From: an uncultured Lachnospiraceae bacterium
GTDB taxonomy: Bacteria; Bacillota; Clostridia; Lachnospirales; Lachnospiraceae
NCBI GenBank assembly: GCA_910585295.1
Contig: CAJUDE010000034.1
Coordinates: 3,350 to 67,349 of the forward strand
Direction: 5' to 3'
Length of the DNA: 64,000 nucleotides
Part shown: piece after piece, positions 52,148 through 61,762 of the stretch
Layout of the letters: the number at the start of each line of letters is the position of its first letter
Numbering within the stretch: the first letter of the stretch is position 1
The notes under the pieces: model-generated
What the model was told of the DNA's origin: nothing
Databases searched by the model: none
Seen by the model: the letters and a program-made list of their open reading frames with translations, nothing else
Translations under genes and position numbers: made by a program

Positions 52148-52831
52148 ATGGAAATTTTAAAAGCAGAACATTTAACGAAAGTCTATGGCTCCGGGGAGAA
52201 CCAGGTGAAAGCATTGGATGACGTCTCATTTTCTGTCCAGAAAGGGGAATTCCTTGCCATTATCGGCCCCTCTGGCTCCGGGAAGTCCACATTACTGCAT
52301 GTTTTAGGGGGCGTGGATGTGCCAACTTCCGGCAAAGTATTTATGGAAGGGACAGACGTCTATGCCCAGAATGAAAGCCAGCTTGCAGTCTTCCGCAGGC
52401 GCCAGGTAGGGCTGATTTACCAATTCTACAATTTAATCCCTGTATTGAACGTGACAGAAAATATGACCCTGCCAGTGCTGATGGACAGTCGGGAAGTGAA
52501 CCAGCAGCGGCTTGAAGAGCTTTTAAATATCCTGTCCCTAAAAGGCCGGGAAGGGCATCTGCCAAATCAGCTGTCCGGCGGGCAGCAGCAGCGCGTCTCC
52601 ATAGGTAGGGCGTTGATGAATGCCCCGGCAGTAGTGCTTGCCGATGAGCCTACCGGCAACCTGGACTCTAAAAACAGCCAAGAGATAGTGGATTTATTAA
52701 AATATTCCAACCAGACTTACAAACAGACCTTAATTGTCATCACCCATGATGAAAATATTGCCCTCCAGGCAGACCGCGTGATTGCATTGGAGGATGGGAA
52801 AATTGTCAGAGACGAGGTGATTTGCCCATGA
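52148..52831 (+). CDS. ABC transporter ATPase (BceA/MacB-like)
   Basis: 227 residues. Walker A GPSGSGKST, signature LSGGQQQRVSIGRAL, Walker B VVLADEPTGNLD, and ITHDENIAL H-loop. The LNVTENMTLPVLMD stretch is typical of the lipoprotein/peptide exporter subfamily. ATG 52148 follows AAAGGAG by six bases; the longer frame from 52127 lacks a site. The stop overlaps the permease ATG (ATGA). Confidence 0.93.
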   Translation: MEILKAEHLTKVYGSGENQVKALDDVSFSVQKGEFLAIIGPSGSGKSTLLHVLGGVDVPTSGKVFMEGTDVYAQNESQLAVFRRRQVGLIYQFYNLIPVLNVTENMTLPVLMDSREVNQQRLEELLNILSLKGREGHLPNQLSGGQQQRVSIGRALMNAPAVVLADEPTGNLDSKNSQEIVDLLKYSNQTYKQTLIVITHDENIALQADRVIALEDGKIVRDEVICP

Positions 52832-55683
52832 ACATTTTCCAGAAAGTGACGATAAAGAACCTAAAAGAAAATAGGACCCGGACGCTAGTGACCATTGTAG
52901 GGATTATCCTTTCAGCGGCAATGTTTTCCGCCACCACCATCAGCCTTTCCTCTTTAAGGCATGCCCTTATCCAGTCCAATATTTTTTCGGATGGAAGCTG
53001 GTACGGCTCCTTCCAAGACATCTCGAAAAAGGATATGGAAACGTTAACCTCCCATAGCAAAGTAAATAAAGCTGTTTCCATGGAATTGCTGGGATACTCT
53101 GAATTAATAGGCTGTACCAATCATTCAAAGCCATTTCTTGGGGTCTTTGGGGTTCAGGAAGATTTCACTGACCTGATGCCCATACACCTGACCAGCGGGC
53201 GTATGCCAGAACACAGCGGGGAATTGCTGCTGCCCAACCATCTGCTTGCTAATGGCGGCGTGAAATATGACTTAGGCAGCACGATAGAACTAAACCTCGG
53301 AACCCGTATCGGCGATAATGGAGAGGTGCTGACAAACCACACCGCATACCTGAACGACCCCGATGTGGAGCCTTCCCTAGAGGCTTCGGAAAGCGATACT
53401 GAGGATTTTGCCACTTCCGAAGAGCTGATTTCTGGTGAATCCAAGGCTTATACAGTCGTTGGTTTTTATGAACGCCCCTCCTATGAAGATTATACCGCCC
53501 CCGCCTACACTGCGCTGACGATTGGGGATTTTGAGGATGGGCATCTTTATAACACATATGTACGCACAAACTCCGGCTGGGATACCATCTCAGTCCTGCA
53601 AACCCTATATGGGGAGCTGGAATCAGTTAATTGTTATTTTGAGACAAATTATGACCTGCTGCGCATGTATGGGTATTCTGGGGAAAGCACCTACAACAGC
53701 GTCCTATTTGGCCTGGCAATTATTTTAATTGCAATTATTATGTTTGGCTCTATCTCACTGATTTACAATGCATTTTCTATTTCTGTCAGTGAGCGCACAA
53801 AACAGTTTGGGCTGCTGTCATCCATTGGCGCAACCCGCAGGCAATTGACTGGAAGCGTATTGTTTGAAGCCTTATTTTTAGGCTGTATCGGCATCCCTCT
53901 TGGGATATTGTCTGGTCTTTTGGGAATCGGCGTTACCTTCTTTTTCACCAAAGACATGATTGCCAATGTCCTTGGAATCCCTGACCCTGGAAAATATGGA
54001 TATGAGGCTGGCCGCTTGATACAGGCGCTGGGTCCTGCCAGGCAAGTCTCCTTAAAGCTCCACCCTTCCTTCCTGGCGCTTGCCGTGGCCATTGGGATTT
54101 CGCTCCTTACAATATTAATCTCCGCCTATATCCCAATCCGAAGGGCAATGAAAATATCCGCGATTGACGCCATCCGGCAGGCAAATGATATCTCCATCCG
54201 CTCTAGGAAAGTCAAAACCTCCCGGCTTACGGAAAAAATGTTTGGCTTTGAGGGAATGCTTGCAACAAAATATTACAAACGCAACCGCAAGAAGTACCGG
54301 GCTACTGTGATATCGCTGTTTTTAAGCATTGTGCTGTTTATTTCTGCCAGCAGTTGGTGCAGCTACCTGACCAGCTCTGTAGGGACTGTACTGTCCGACA
54401 GCGCTTATGATATTTTTTACCGGCTTCACTCAGACGCTAATTATTCTGTGGATACCTTACTGTCTGAGATAAAAGAAGTAAACGGTGTAACGTCTGGCTA
54501 CTATAGTTCAGATTTGTATTTAACCTGCTCCATCCCAGCCTCCTCAGTCAGTAAGGAATATATGGATTATCAGAAACAATATGCGCAATCGCAAGGGCTG
54601 GATTATGTGGAGCAAGCCAGAATCCTTTGCGATATTGACTTGGTATTTATGGACGACAACACGTTCCGCGATTATCTGAAAGAGCAAAACCTTCCAGAAT
54701 CCGTTTATTTTGACAAAGAACATCCCACTGCCGTGGCTTCTGACCTGCTGCTGCAATACAATGGGTTCGATGGGAAATATTATAGCCACCATATGTTTTC
54801 TGACACCAAAAACGCTAATGTGGAGGTATGCATCATCCGTGAAATGGAGGGCTATGATTCCGCTTACCTTACAACCAACCCGGATACCGGGGAACTCCAA
54901 TGCAGAAGGTGGAATGCCTACAACGACTCTGAAAAAGAATTTTCAGTAGAAGAAAGCTGCATCTCCATTCCCCTTTCCATAGGGGCGTCCGTTGATGAAG
55001 CCCCTGCATCGTTTGGAAATAGTAATGAGTACCCCCATCTGTTTTATCCCTACAGCCTTATGGATGAGGTATTTTCTGCCTTGGACGCTGACGCGGAATA
55101 TGTGAATAGTCCTGATTTGCCGCTCAGTGAGAACATAACAACAAGTTTGTATTTCCAATGTGAAGACCATGCCAAAACTTATGAAGCCATTCGCAAGGTT
55201 TTGCTTGACAAAGGCCTTTCAGAGGAAGGATTGTATGATTTCGCCGCCAGTGTGGAAAGCGACCGCGCTATGATGACAGTTGTCAATATATTTGCTTTTG
55301 GGTTTATTACATTGATTTCCCTAATTGCAGCGGCAAATGTATTCAATACCATTTCCACAAATATTAACCTTCGCCAAAGGGAATTCGCGATGCTGAAATC
55401 TGTGGGCATGACCCCCAAAGGGTTTCGGCGGATGATGAACTTTGAATGCCTGCTCTATGGCTTTAAAGGACTGCTGTATGGGCTGCCCGTATCCTTCCTT
55501 GTGACTTGGTATATTTACCATACCATTTCTAATGGGCTGGATACCGCATTCTACATCCCCTGGTACAGCATTGTTATTGCAATAGGCAGCGTGTTCCTTG
55601 TGGTGTTTGCCACCATGCTCTATTCGATGGATAAGGTGAAAAAAGAGAATACGATAGATGTCCTGAAAAATGAAAATGCATAA
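52828..55683 (+). CDS. Large ABC transporter permease with two FtsX domains
   Basis: 951 residues. An N-terminal span (about 15-38), an extracellular domain of about 250 residues, three spans with an FtsX domain (LSSIGATRRQLTGSVLFEAL), a cytoplasmic loop, one span near 505, a second large extracellular domain (about 530-820), and a final FtsX set (MLKSVGMTPKGFRRMMNFEC). BceB permeases are about 650 residues with one large domain, so the extra N-terminal domain makes this closer to a duplicated MacB layout. With the ATPase it should move or strip peptides from the membrane. It starts at ATG 52828, coupled by ATGA. Confidence 0.88.
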   Translation: MNIFQKVTIKNLKENRTRTLVTIVGIILSAAMFSATTISLSSLRHALIQSNIFSDGSWYGSFQDISKKDMETLTSHSKVNKAVSMELLGYSELIGCTNHSKPFLGVFGVQEDFTDLMPIHLTSGRMPEHSGELLLPNHLLANGGVKYDLGSTIELNLGTRIGDNGEVLTNHTAYLNDPDVEPSLEASESDTEDFATSEELISGESKAYTVVGFYERPSYEDYTAPAYTALTIGDFEDGHLYNTYVRTNSGWDTISVLQTLYGELESVNCYFETNYDLLRMYGYSGESTYNSVLFGLAIILIAIIMFGSISLIYNAFSISVSERTKQFGLLSSIGATRRQLTGSVLFEALFLGCIGIPLGILSGLLGIGVTFFFTKDMIANVLGIPDPGKYGYEAGRLIQALGPARQVSLKLHPSFLALAVAIGISLLTILISAYIPIRRAMKISAIDAIRQANDISIRSRKVKTSRLTEKMFGFEGMLATKYYKRNRKKYRATVISLFLSIVLFISASSWCSYLTSSVGTVLSDSAYDIFYRLHSDANYSVDTLLSEIKEVNGVTSGYYSSDLYLTCSIPASSVSKEYMDYQKQYAQSQGLDYVEQARILCDIDLVFMDDNTFRDYLKEQNLPESVYFDKEHPTAVASDLLLQYNGFDGKYYSHHMFSDTKNANVEVCIIREMEGYDSAYLTTNPDTGELQCRRWNAYNDSEKEFSVEESCISIPLSIGASVDEAPASFGNSNEYPHLFYPYSLMDEVFSALDADAEYVNSPDLPLSENITTSLYFQCEDHAKTYEAIRKVLLDKGLSEEGLYDFAASVESDRAMMTVVNIFAFGFITLISLIAAANVFNTISTNINLRQREFAMLKSVGMTPKGFRRMMNFECLLYGFKGLLYGLPVSFLVTWYIYHTISNGLDTAFYIPWYSIVIAIGSVFLVVFATMLYSMDKVKKENTIDVLKNENA

Positions 55684-55704
55684 ACATAGGCTCTGCAAAG
55701 CAAA

Positions 55705-55745
55705 CTGCGCCGCTAAGAAAATGGTTCTTTAGCGGCGCAGCTTTT
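55705..55745. terminator. Bidirectional terminator between permease and PBP1A genes
   Basis: CTGCGCCGCTAA pairs with TTAGCGGCGCAG over twelve bases, extended by GAA/TTC with a bulge, and followed by CTTTTG on the plus strand and TTTG on the minus strand. Confidence 0.75.
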
Positions 55746-55754
55746 GTCTGTTAT

Positions 55755-57863
55755 TTAAGGATTATCTGGGCTGATATTATCCTGCGGCATTTCCTCTGCC
55801 TCATCCTGATAGCCGTCCTGATAACCTTCCTGTTCATCTTGAATCCCCTGCATATATTCTTCATCATTTAAAGGCTCCTGTTTTTCATCAATGTAGGGCA
55901 GGAAGTTCACAGGCTCAAGCCCTTGATGCACCTGCTCCATAAAGGCCTTCCAAATATTCCCCGGATAGCTTGCCCCAGACAGCCCTGGCAGTTCCCGCGG
56001 CATATCATACCCCACCCAAACGCTGGTGGTATAATAGCTGGTATAGCCGACAAACCATCCATCTTTATTATCATTGGTCGTTCCTGTCTTACCTGCGGAA
56101 GGCATTCCGCCAAGGGCAAGCCCCCGCCCGGTCCCTTCCTGCACCACTGACACCAACATATCCGTCATCATGCGGGCGGCATTCTTTTTGTAGACTTCCA
56201 CCTCTTCTGTCTCTGTCTCCAAAATCACATTGCCTTCTGCGTCTGTAATCCTAGCAATGCAGGTTGGCTCCCGAAATTTGCCGTCATGGACAATCGCGGC
56301 ATAGCCGGATGCCATTTCCACTGCAGACACCCCATTGGTAAAGCCCCCCAACGCACTGGTGGGACGTTCATCTTTGGTATCCAGCCTGGAAAATTTCATC
56401 TTTTTCAAATAAGAAAGCCCTGCCCGCGGGGTCATTTCCTCCAATAAATTCCAGGCGACAGTATTTTTCGATTTCTGGACGGCATAACGCAGTGTAATGT
56501 CCCCTTCATAATATCCGCCGGAATTAGACGGGCCTTCCTCTGTCTTGACATCCTGGACCACCGTGTCCGGCGTATATTTGCCTTCCAGCGCCGGGGTATA
56601 CACAATTAAAGGCTTTATTGCGCTGCCTGGCTGGCGGAAGCTCTGGTAAGCCCTGTTTAACGTATAGCCTGGAAGGTTCTGGTTCCTCCCGCCTACAATG
56701 GCCTTCACATAACCTGTATGGTTGTCAATGCAGACAGCCGAGCTTTGCAGGGCATACACCCCTTCCTCGTTCTGTTCGGTAAATTCTGCCAGGTTATTAT
56801 CCACTGCGTCCTGCAATTGCTGCTGCATATCCAGGTCAATGGAAGTATAGATTCTGTACCCTTCGGTGTATAAGCTTTTCTGGCATTCCTGATACAATGC
56901 GTCATAACTTTCCTGATACTTGGCCTTTTCCTTCTCGGAAGAAAATTCATCCTTAAACTCAAACCCCTGCTGCTTCATCAGCGCCTTGATTGCACAGTTA
57001 TAGGTGTAGGTCTCCACATAGTCGTTTTTCGTTTTCTTTGGGCGCTCTAAGGTAATTGGCTCTGATTTCGCCTGTTCACAAGTAGTCTGGCTAATTTTCC
57101 CATCTTCCAGCATTTGGTATAAAATCCTATCCCGCCGTTTTATCGTGTTGTCCATCTTTGTTACAGGGTCGTACAGGCTTGGGTTGTTGGGGATAGCGCA
57201 CAGAAAAGTAATTTGGGACAAGGTAAGGTTTTTGGCATCCAAATTGAAATACCCTTTGCTTGCCGCCTGAATCCCATAATAGCCATTGCCAAAGTATACA
57301 TTATTCAGGTAAAATTCCATAATTTTATCCTTACTGTACACCCTTTCTAAACCCACTGCGATAAACATCTCTTCAATTTTACGCTCCCAGGTGCGTTCCT
57401 GAGTCAAAAAAACCAATTTGGCGAGCTGTTGGGTAATGGTGCTTCCACCCTGGGTCACCTCTCCATTCTCTATCATTGCCCTGGCGGCACGCATAATCGC
57501 CTTTACGTCAATGCCATTATGGCGGTAAAATTTCTTATCTTCAATGCTAATCATTGCCGCGACGGCATAAGCTGGAATATCTTCATATTCCAGATAATAA
57601 ACATCCTTCTCACCCTTCAAGGTGGAAATCAGCTTGCCGTTGGCGTCATACACAAGGCTGGTCTGTACGGAACGGAACGTTGCTTCGCTGGATTTTTGCA
57701 CCAGCATCTTGGCTTCCTGCTGCAGCTCGCTTACCTTTTGGGCATAGCCGCCATAATAATACCAGCCCACTGCCGCGCCTACCACCAGCAGCAACAATAT
57801 CTGTAATTTTGCAAAAAACCAAAACACACGGTATTTTTTCTTTTTCTTCTTTTTTTTGCTCAT
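55755..57863 (-). CDS. Class A penicillin-binding protein (PBP1A family)
   Basis: 702 residues. A lysine-rich cytoplasmic start (MSKKKKKKKK), one membrane span (about 13-38), a glycosyltransferase domain with catalytic Glu108 in EDKKFYRHNGID and QGGSTITQQLAK, and a transpeptidase domain with Ser414 (SAIKP), SKN and KTGTT (K592). A Gln/Glu/Asp-rich tail follows. It polymerises and cross-links peptidoglycan. AGAAGG precedes the ATG. An eight-lysine run from A-rich sequence at the start could be slippage-prone. Expressed alone, between terminator and yhaN. Confidence 0.93.
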   Translation of the reverse strand: MSKKKKKKKKYRVFWFFAKLQILLLLVVGAAVGWYYYGGYAQKVSELQQEAKMLVQKSSEATFRSVQTSLVYDANGKLISTLKGEKDVYYLEYEDIPAYAVAAMISIEDKKFYRHNGIDVKAIMRAARAMIENGEVTQGGSTITQQLAKLVFLTQERTWERKIEEMFIAVGLERVYSKDKIMEFYLNNVYFGNGYYGIQAASKGYFNLDAKNLTLSQITFLCAIPNNPSLYDPVTKMDNTIKRRDRILYQMLEDGKISQTTCEQAKSEPITLERPKKTKNDYVETYTYNCAIKALMKQQGFEFKDEFSSEKEKAKYQESYDALYQECQKSLYTEGYRIYTSIDLDMQQQLQDAVDNNLAEFTEQNEEGVYALQSSAVCIDNHTGYVKAIVGGRNQNLPGYTLNRAYQSFRQPGSAIKPLIVYTPALEGKYTPDTVVQDVKTEEGPSNSGGYYEGDITLRYAVQKSKNTVAWNLLEEMTPRAGLSYLKKMKFSRLDTKDERPTSALGGFTNGVSAVEMASGYAAIVHDGKFREPTCIARITDAEGNVILETETEEVEVYKKNAARMMTDMLVSVVQEGTGRGLALGGMPSAGKTGTTNDNKDGWFVGYTSYYTTSVWVGYDMPRELPGLSGASYPGNIWKAFMEQVHQGLEPVNFLPYIDEKQEPLNDEEYMQGIQDEQEGYQDGYQDEAEEMPQDNISPDNP

Positions 57864-57927
57864 ATTCCTTCTGTCTCTGTCCTTATTCCGTTTTGAGTAA
57901 TTGATCTATTTTTTAAGGATTTGTCCT

Positions 57928-59586
57928 CTATCTGCTCAGCATAATTTTCCCAAAGGCAATCCCCCGTCTTTCCAATATTTCAATTTCCCGTTTCTGGCAG
58001 GTAAACAAGAAAATCTGTTGGTTTTGTTTTCCCAGCCACTGCAGCGCCCCTTCCAGGCGCTTCTCGTCAAAATCGGCAAACACTTCGTCCAATAAAATCG
58101 GCATAGGCTCTTCTCTGGTAAAAAAACCGCCTGCCCCCATCCGAAGCGCCAAGTACATCTGTTCCATTGTCCCTTGGCTTAACTGCCATGGATAGAGCCT
58201 GCGTTTCTCTGCGGTAGCCACCAGGTTCATTTGGGAATCCAGCCCAACTTTCTTATATTTCCCATTGGTCAGCTCTGACAGAATCCGGGACATTTCCTGT
58301 TCCATCTGCTCCCTGGTGTCCTGGTATGCCTCCTGGGATAACTGCTCCAAGGTTTTGCCGGCCAGCTCAAACGCCTTCATCTGCCGTTCATATTCCAATT
58401 CTTCCTCCCCAGGCACATGGCATTCTTCCAATTCCTCTTGGAGATTTGTCAGTTCCGCCTGCTTATCCAGGTATTGGATTTCCAGCAATTCCTCCACCGC
58501 CTGCTCCCTGGCTTGTTTTTCCTGCCGCTCCTGGACCTTCTGCTGTTCCCGTTCCATGGAGTTATACTGCTCCATCTCTTTCTTTTCTTCCTCCTGCTGA
58601 AGGCGCAGGCGTTTTAACTGCTTGGATTTGCGGCGCCAATAACACATCCCCACCGCCCCGAGGAATGCAAAACATCCCAGCAGCACCTCCAACACAATCC
58701 AGCCTGCCGCTGGGACCTCAAAAAGATGTTCCGCCCCATTCCAAATGCCTACCAGCAGCCCAACAAGCATCAGGAATAAAGACGCCCCAAATTTCAGGCG
58801 GTATTCTTGCTGCTCTTTTTGCTGGCGGATATCCCTTAAGTATTCTGCCATTTGGTTGGTGTCATGTTCTGGCGGAACCATCAAGTTCTGCCCTTTATGC
58901 AGCAGCGACCGATAACCATCTTTTTTCTGCTTCCTCAGTTGTTCCGTATCTTTCTTTAACAGCTTTTCCTCTAATAAAAGCTTTTCTTCCCCTTCCCTGC
59001 GCGCGTTGCGTTTCTCCTTATAATTGGCCTGCGCTTTTTCTTTCCCATCTTCCAGGCGTTTCCTGGCTCCTGGCAGGTCTATGCCGCCTTCCCTTCCAAG
59101 GGAGGCATTAATGAAAAAATTCTGCAGGATATCCGCAAATTCTTTTTTTGTCTCCACTGACACCTGGCTAATACAGAAAGTATTCTCATAAGTCTCCCTT
59201 TTCATGCCTCCCAACAGCATTTCTAAATCGCCCTGCTCCACGGAGAGTTCCTCAAGGTCTGCCTCATTGGTCAGCTTTGCAGACTTTTCTTTATGGTAAA
59301 AATTCCGTTCCAGGAAAAAGGGCTTCCCATCCACAGTGAATTTAAGCCCTCCGGCATAATAAGAGCTGCTGCCCCATGGCTCATATTGCTGGTAACTGTC
59401 GTTTTTGCCCGGCCTCCCCTGTGGCTGCTGCTTCTCAATGCCAAACAGCATCCCACTGATAAATTGCTGCAGGGTGGACTTCCCGGTTTCATTTTCCCCA
59501 TAAATTACATTAATCCCCGGAAGGGGGCGAATGTTAATATTATGGAGCTTTCCAAAATTTTTTATCTGAATTTCTGTAATTTTCAT
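57928..59586 (-). CDS. yhaN: YhaN-like SMC/Rad50-type ATPase with membrane hairpin
   Basis: 552 residues. Walker A GENETGKST (30-38), coiled coils, and a C-terminal ATPase half with LSQGTMEQMYLALRMG (signature) and PILLDEVFADFDEKR (Walker B). In place of the long zinc-hook coil are two membrane spans (about 265-317), which would tie the dimer to the membrane. Shorter than Bacillus YhaN (about 960 residues). Its ATG overlaps the yhaO stop (ATGA). Together they resemble a Rad50/Mre11 pair acting on DNA ends or unusual DNA near the membrane; the substrate is unknown. Confidence 0.85.
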   Translation of the reverse strand: MKITEIQIKNFGKLHNINIRPLPGINVIYGENETGKSTLQQFISGMLFGIEKQQPQGRPGKNDSYQQYEPWGSSSYYAGGLKFTVDGKPFFLERNFYHKEKSAKLTNEADLEELSVEQGDLEMLLGGMKRETYENTFCISQVSVETKKEFADILQNFFINASLGREGGIDLPGARKRLEDGKEKAQANYKEKRNARREGEEKLLLEEKLLKKDTEQLRKQKKDGYRSLLHKGQNLMVPPEHDTNQMAEYLRDIRQQKEQQEYRLKFGASLFLMLVGLLVGIWNGAEHLFEVPAAGWIVLEVLLGCFAFLGAVGMCYWRRKSKQLKRLRLQQEEEKKEMEQYNSMEREQQKVQERQEKQAREQAVEELLEIQYLDKQAELTNLQEELEECHVPGEEELEYERQMKAFELAGKTLEQLSQEAYQDTREQMEQEMSRILSELTNGKYKKVGLDSQMNLVATAEKRRLYPWQLSQGTMEQMYLALRMGAGGFFTREEPMPILLDEVFADFDEKRLEGALQWLGKQNQQIFLFTCQKREIEILERRGIAFGKIMLSR

Positions 59587-60629
59587 TCCGCCAACAATGC
59601 CTCCACACCATAATATAATGCTTTTTTTACAATTTCATCCTGGGGCATCTTTTCTAAGGCTTCAATATACCGCCCTAAAATCTGCTGTTGATATTTCAAT
59701 TTCAATTTCTCAAAGTCGTACTCTGGATGGCAGCGGTCAGTGACTTGGGCTACCTGCTCTAACCGTGCCAACGCCTCCAATTCTATCGGCGCGCTGGAAT
59801 CACGGGAACCTGTCAGGTTTACCTTAAATAACTGGTACACTGGCGCTTTTTTAATTTGCTCCACCAAAACATCTTTTAACGCGTCTGTGGTAATGTCTTT
59901 GTTCACTTTCATATTCAAGGAAACATATTCGCAATAATGGAGCGGGTAAAAATCAACCTTTACCCCATCTTTTTCCAATTCTCCCATAAAATAGCCATGT
60001 TCCCCAGTGTCTTCACTGCTCACAGGCTGGAGGGCGCCCGCCATCACTACCCTGTCCCCTATCATTTTCATGGGCTTATGGATATGCCCCAAAGCCACAT
60101 AATCATAGGGCGCCTTTCCTAGCGTCCCTTCCTCGAAAGGCATATGTTTCTCATCCCCTCCATGCGCAAGCAAAATATTATAGCAGCCATCCTCTTTTAC
60201 GGATATGCCGCTGCACAAATCTTCTTGGATTTCCCGTCTCCCATAGCTTAGCCCGTAAACCCTTACGCCTATCCCTTCCAAGTCTATGCAATGGATCCTC
60301 TGTTCTTTTATAAAATGTACATTTTCCCCCCAGGAAAACGTACGGTAACAGGAATTTTCCCCTAGGTAATCACGGTTCCCGGCTATTAGCACCACCTGGG
60401 TCTGGGGTATCCTGGAAAATTGGTAGCTTACATCCTTCAATTCCCTGATTAACGGCTGCCTGTGGAATAAATCCCCTGCAATCAGAAGAAGCTGCGCCTG
60501 TTCCTCTTTGGCTTTTGTAATAACCTCGGTGAAAGCAAGCCAGCTATGCCCCTCCCGCTCTTTTCCCCAGGGTTTATCCTTATCAGGCTTTGCCCCTAAA
60601 TGTACATCTGCTATATGAATAAATTTCAT
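59583..60629 (-). CDS. yhaO: YhaO/SbcD-like metallophosphoesterase
   Basis: 348 residues. Mre11-type motifs: IADVHLGA, AGDLFHR, AGNRDYL, LLAHGGDEKH and GHIHKP. In motif III the usual GNHD reads GNRD (R86), so the histidine that acts as general acid in Mre11/SbcD exonuclease activity is missing; the metal ligands D, H, N appear present. ATG 60629 has AAGGAG eight bases before it; the frame to 60695 has no site. It is the first gene of the yhaO-yhaN pair. Its capping C-terminal region (about 260-345) matches YhaO length. Confidence 0.85.
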   Translation of the reverse strand: MKFIHIADVHLGAKPDKDKPWGKEREGHSWLAFTEVITKAKEEQAQLLLIAGDLFHRQPLIRELKDVSYQFSRIPQTQVVLIAGNRDYLGENSCYRTFSWGENVHFIKEQRIHCIDLEGIGVRVYGLSYGRREIQEDLCSGISVKEDGCYNILLAHGGDEKHMPFEEGTLGKAPYDYVALGHIHKPMKMIGDRVVMAGALQPVSSEDTGEHGYFMGELEKDGVKVDFYPLHYCEYVSLNMKVNKDITTDALKDVLVEQIKKAPVYQLFKVNLTGSRDSSAPIELEALARLEQVAQVTDRCHPEYDFEKLKLKYQQQILGRYIEALEKMPQDEIVKKALYYGVEALLAE

Positions 60630-60718
60630 TGGTTTTTCTCCTTCTTTTGCAATTCCCTGCCTGGCCCAAATACATCTGCCTGGCACCTGTGCCAAAGCGC
60701 GGCTTTATTCCCGCGGGC

Positions 60719-60788
60719 AATGGGCCAAGCAGCCTCGCCCAAGCGGATATTTGGCGAATGCCGCAAGGGGCGCCGTATGCCAGTGGCG
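60719..60788. repeat. GC-rich intergenic repeat, copy A
   Basis: Begins AATGGGCCAAGCAGCC and contains TTGGCGAATGCCGC. It matches copy B at 63561 imperfectly over about 65 bases, and a shorter piece (GGGGCGCCGTA) recurs at 49219. Confidence 0.6.
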
Positions 60789-60793
60789 CATGT

Positions 60794-61507
60794 TTAGCAT
60801 GTGCCGAAGCAAAGGTCTTTGACTACTTCCCCAGCAATCAGAAGCCCCGCCGCAGAAGGCACAAATGCAACGCTGCCTGGCACCATCCTCCCAGAATCCT
60901 CAAACACCCGCCCCAGCGGCTCCCTGGGTTCCTCCCTGGAAAATACAACTTTTAGCTTCTCCACGCCACGTTTCCTTAATTCCCGGCGCATTACCCGCGC
61001 CAGTGGGCATACAGACGTGCGATAGAGGTCTGCCACTTCAAAAAGCGCCGGGTCTAGCTTGTTCCCTGCCCCCATACTGGAAATAATGGGAACCCCGGCT
61101 TCCTGGGCTTTCAATGCCAATGCGATTTTGGCGGTCACGGTATCCACGGCATCCACCACATAATCATATAACTTAAAGTCAAATCCCTCGGCTGTCTCAG
61201 GCAGGAAAAAACAATTATATGCTGTCACCTGCGCCTCAGGGTTGATTTCTAAAATCCTTTCTTCCATCACCCTGACCTTCGGCTGCCCCACGGTTTTCGT
61301 GGTTGCAATCACCTGCCGGTTAATATTGGATATGCTGACCACATCCTTATCTATCAAATCCAGCTTCCCTACGCCGCTTCTTGCCAACGCTTCTGCGGCA
61401 TGGCCGCCTACGCCGCCAATGCCAAATACAGCCACCCTTGCCTGGGAAAGGCGTTTCAGCCCTTCTTCCCCCAAAAGCAGCCCTGTTCGGATAAATTTCT
61501 CGTCCAT
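60794..61507 (-). CDS. tcdA: tRNA threonylcarbamoyladenosine dehydratase
   Basis: 237 residues. The ThiF/E1-like fold has GIGGVGGHAAEALARSGVG (nucleotide loop), DLIDKDVVSISNINRQVIAT and DAVDTVTAKIAL. It adenylates t6A37 of tRNA and cyclises it to ct6A. The family's C-terminal region with SVCPLARVMRRELRKRG is intact. The ribosome site (CTGAGGGACCAT) is adequate. It is a single gene between yhaO and the deacetylase on the other strand. Confidence 0.9.
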   Translation of the reverse strand: MDEKFIRTGLLLGEEGLKRLSQARVAVFGIGGVGGHAAEALARSGVGKLDLIDKDVVSISNINRQVIATTKTVGQPKVRVMEERILEINPEAQVTAYNCFFLPETAEGFDFKLYDYVVDAVDTVTAKIALALKAQEAGVPIISSMGAGNKLDPALFEVADLYRTSVCPLARVMRRELRKRGVEKLKVVFSREEPREPLGRVFEDSGRMVPGSVAFVPSAAGLLIAGEVVKDLCFGTC

Positions 61508-61694
61508 ATGGTCCCTCAGCCTTATGATTCTTATTTCGTAGACATTTCCTTTTTATTTTACACGTTTCAAGAAGATTATACAAGATTATTTGGAATGTTT
61601 CCTACATAGCTGATGATTACGGAAAAAATAGGCAAATCAATATCATTTTACCAACAAGTTACCGTATGTTTTTTCTTAAAAAATTCTTAACCCC

Positions 61695-61723
61695 TTGTTG
61701 AACCCCCCTCTTTTCGTTATACT
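61695..61723 (+). promoter_or_regulatory. Promoter of the second polysaccharide deacetylase
   Basis: -35 TTGTTG (61695-61700), 17-base spacer, -10 TATACT (61718-61723), 40 bases before the ATG. Confidence 0.65.
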
Positions 61724-61762
61724 GATCTATGGAAATATTACACAATAAAGGAGAAAATGATT

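Noticed and set aside
57833..57863. Lysine-codon run at the PBP1A start as a phase-variable tract
   Set aside because: The run mixes AAA and AAG codons and the frame is intact; no sign of switching.
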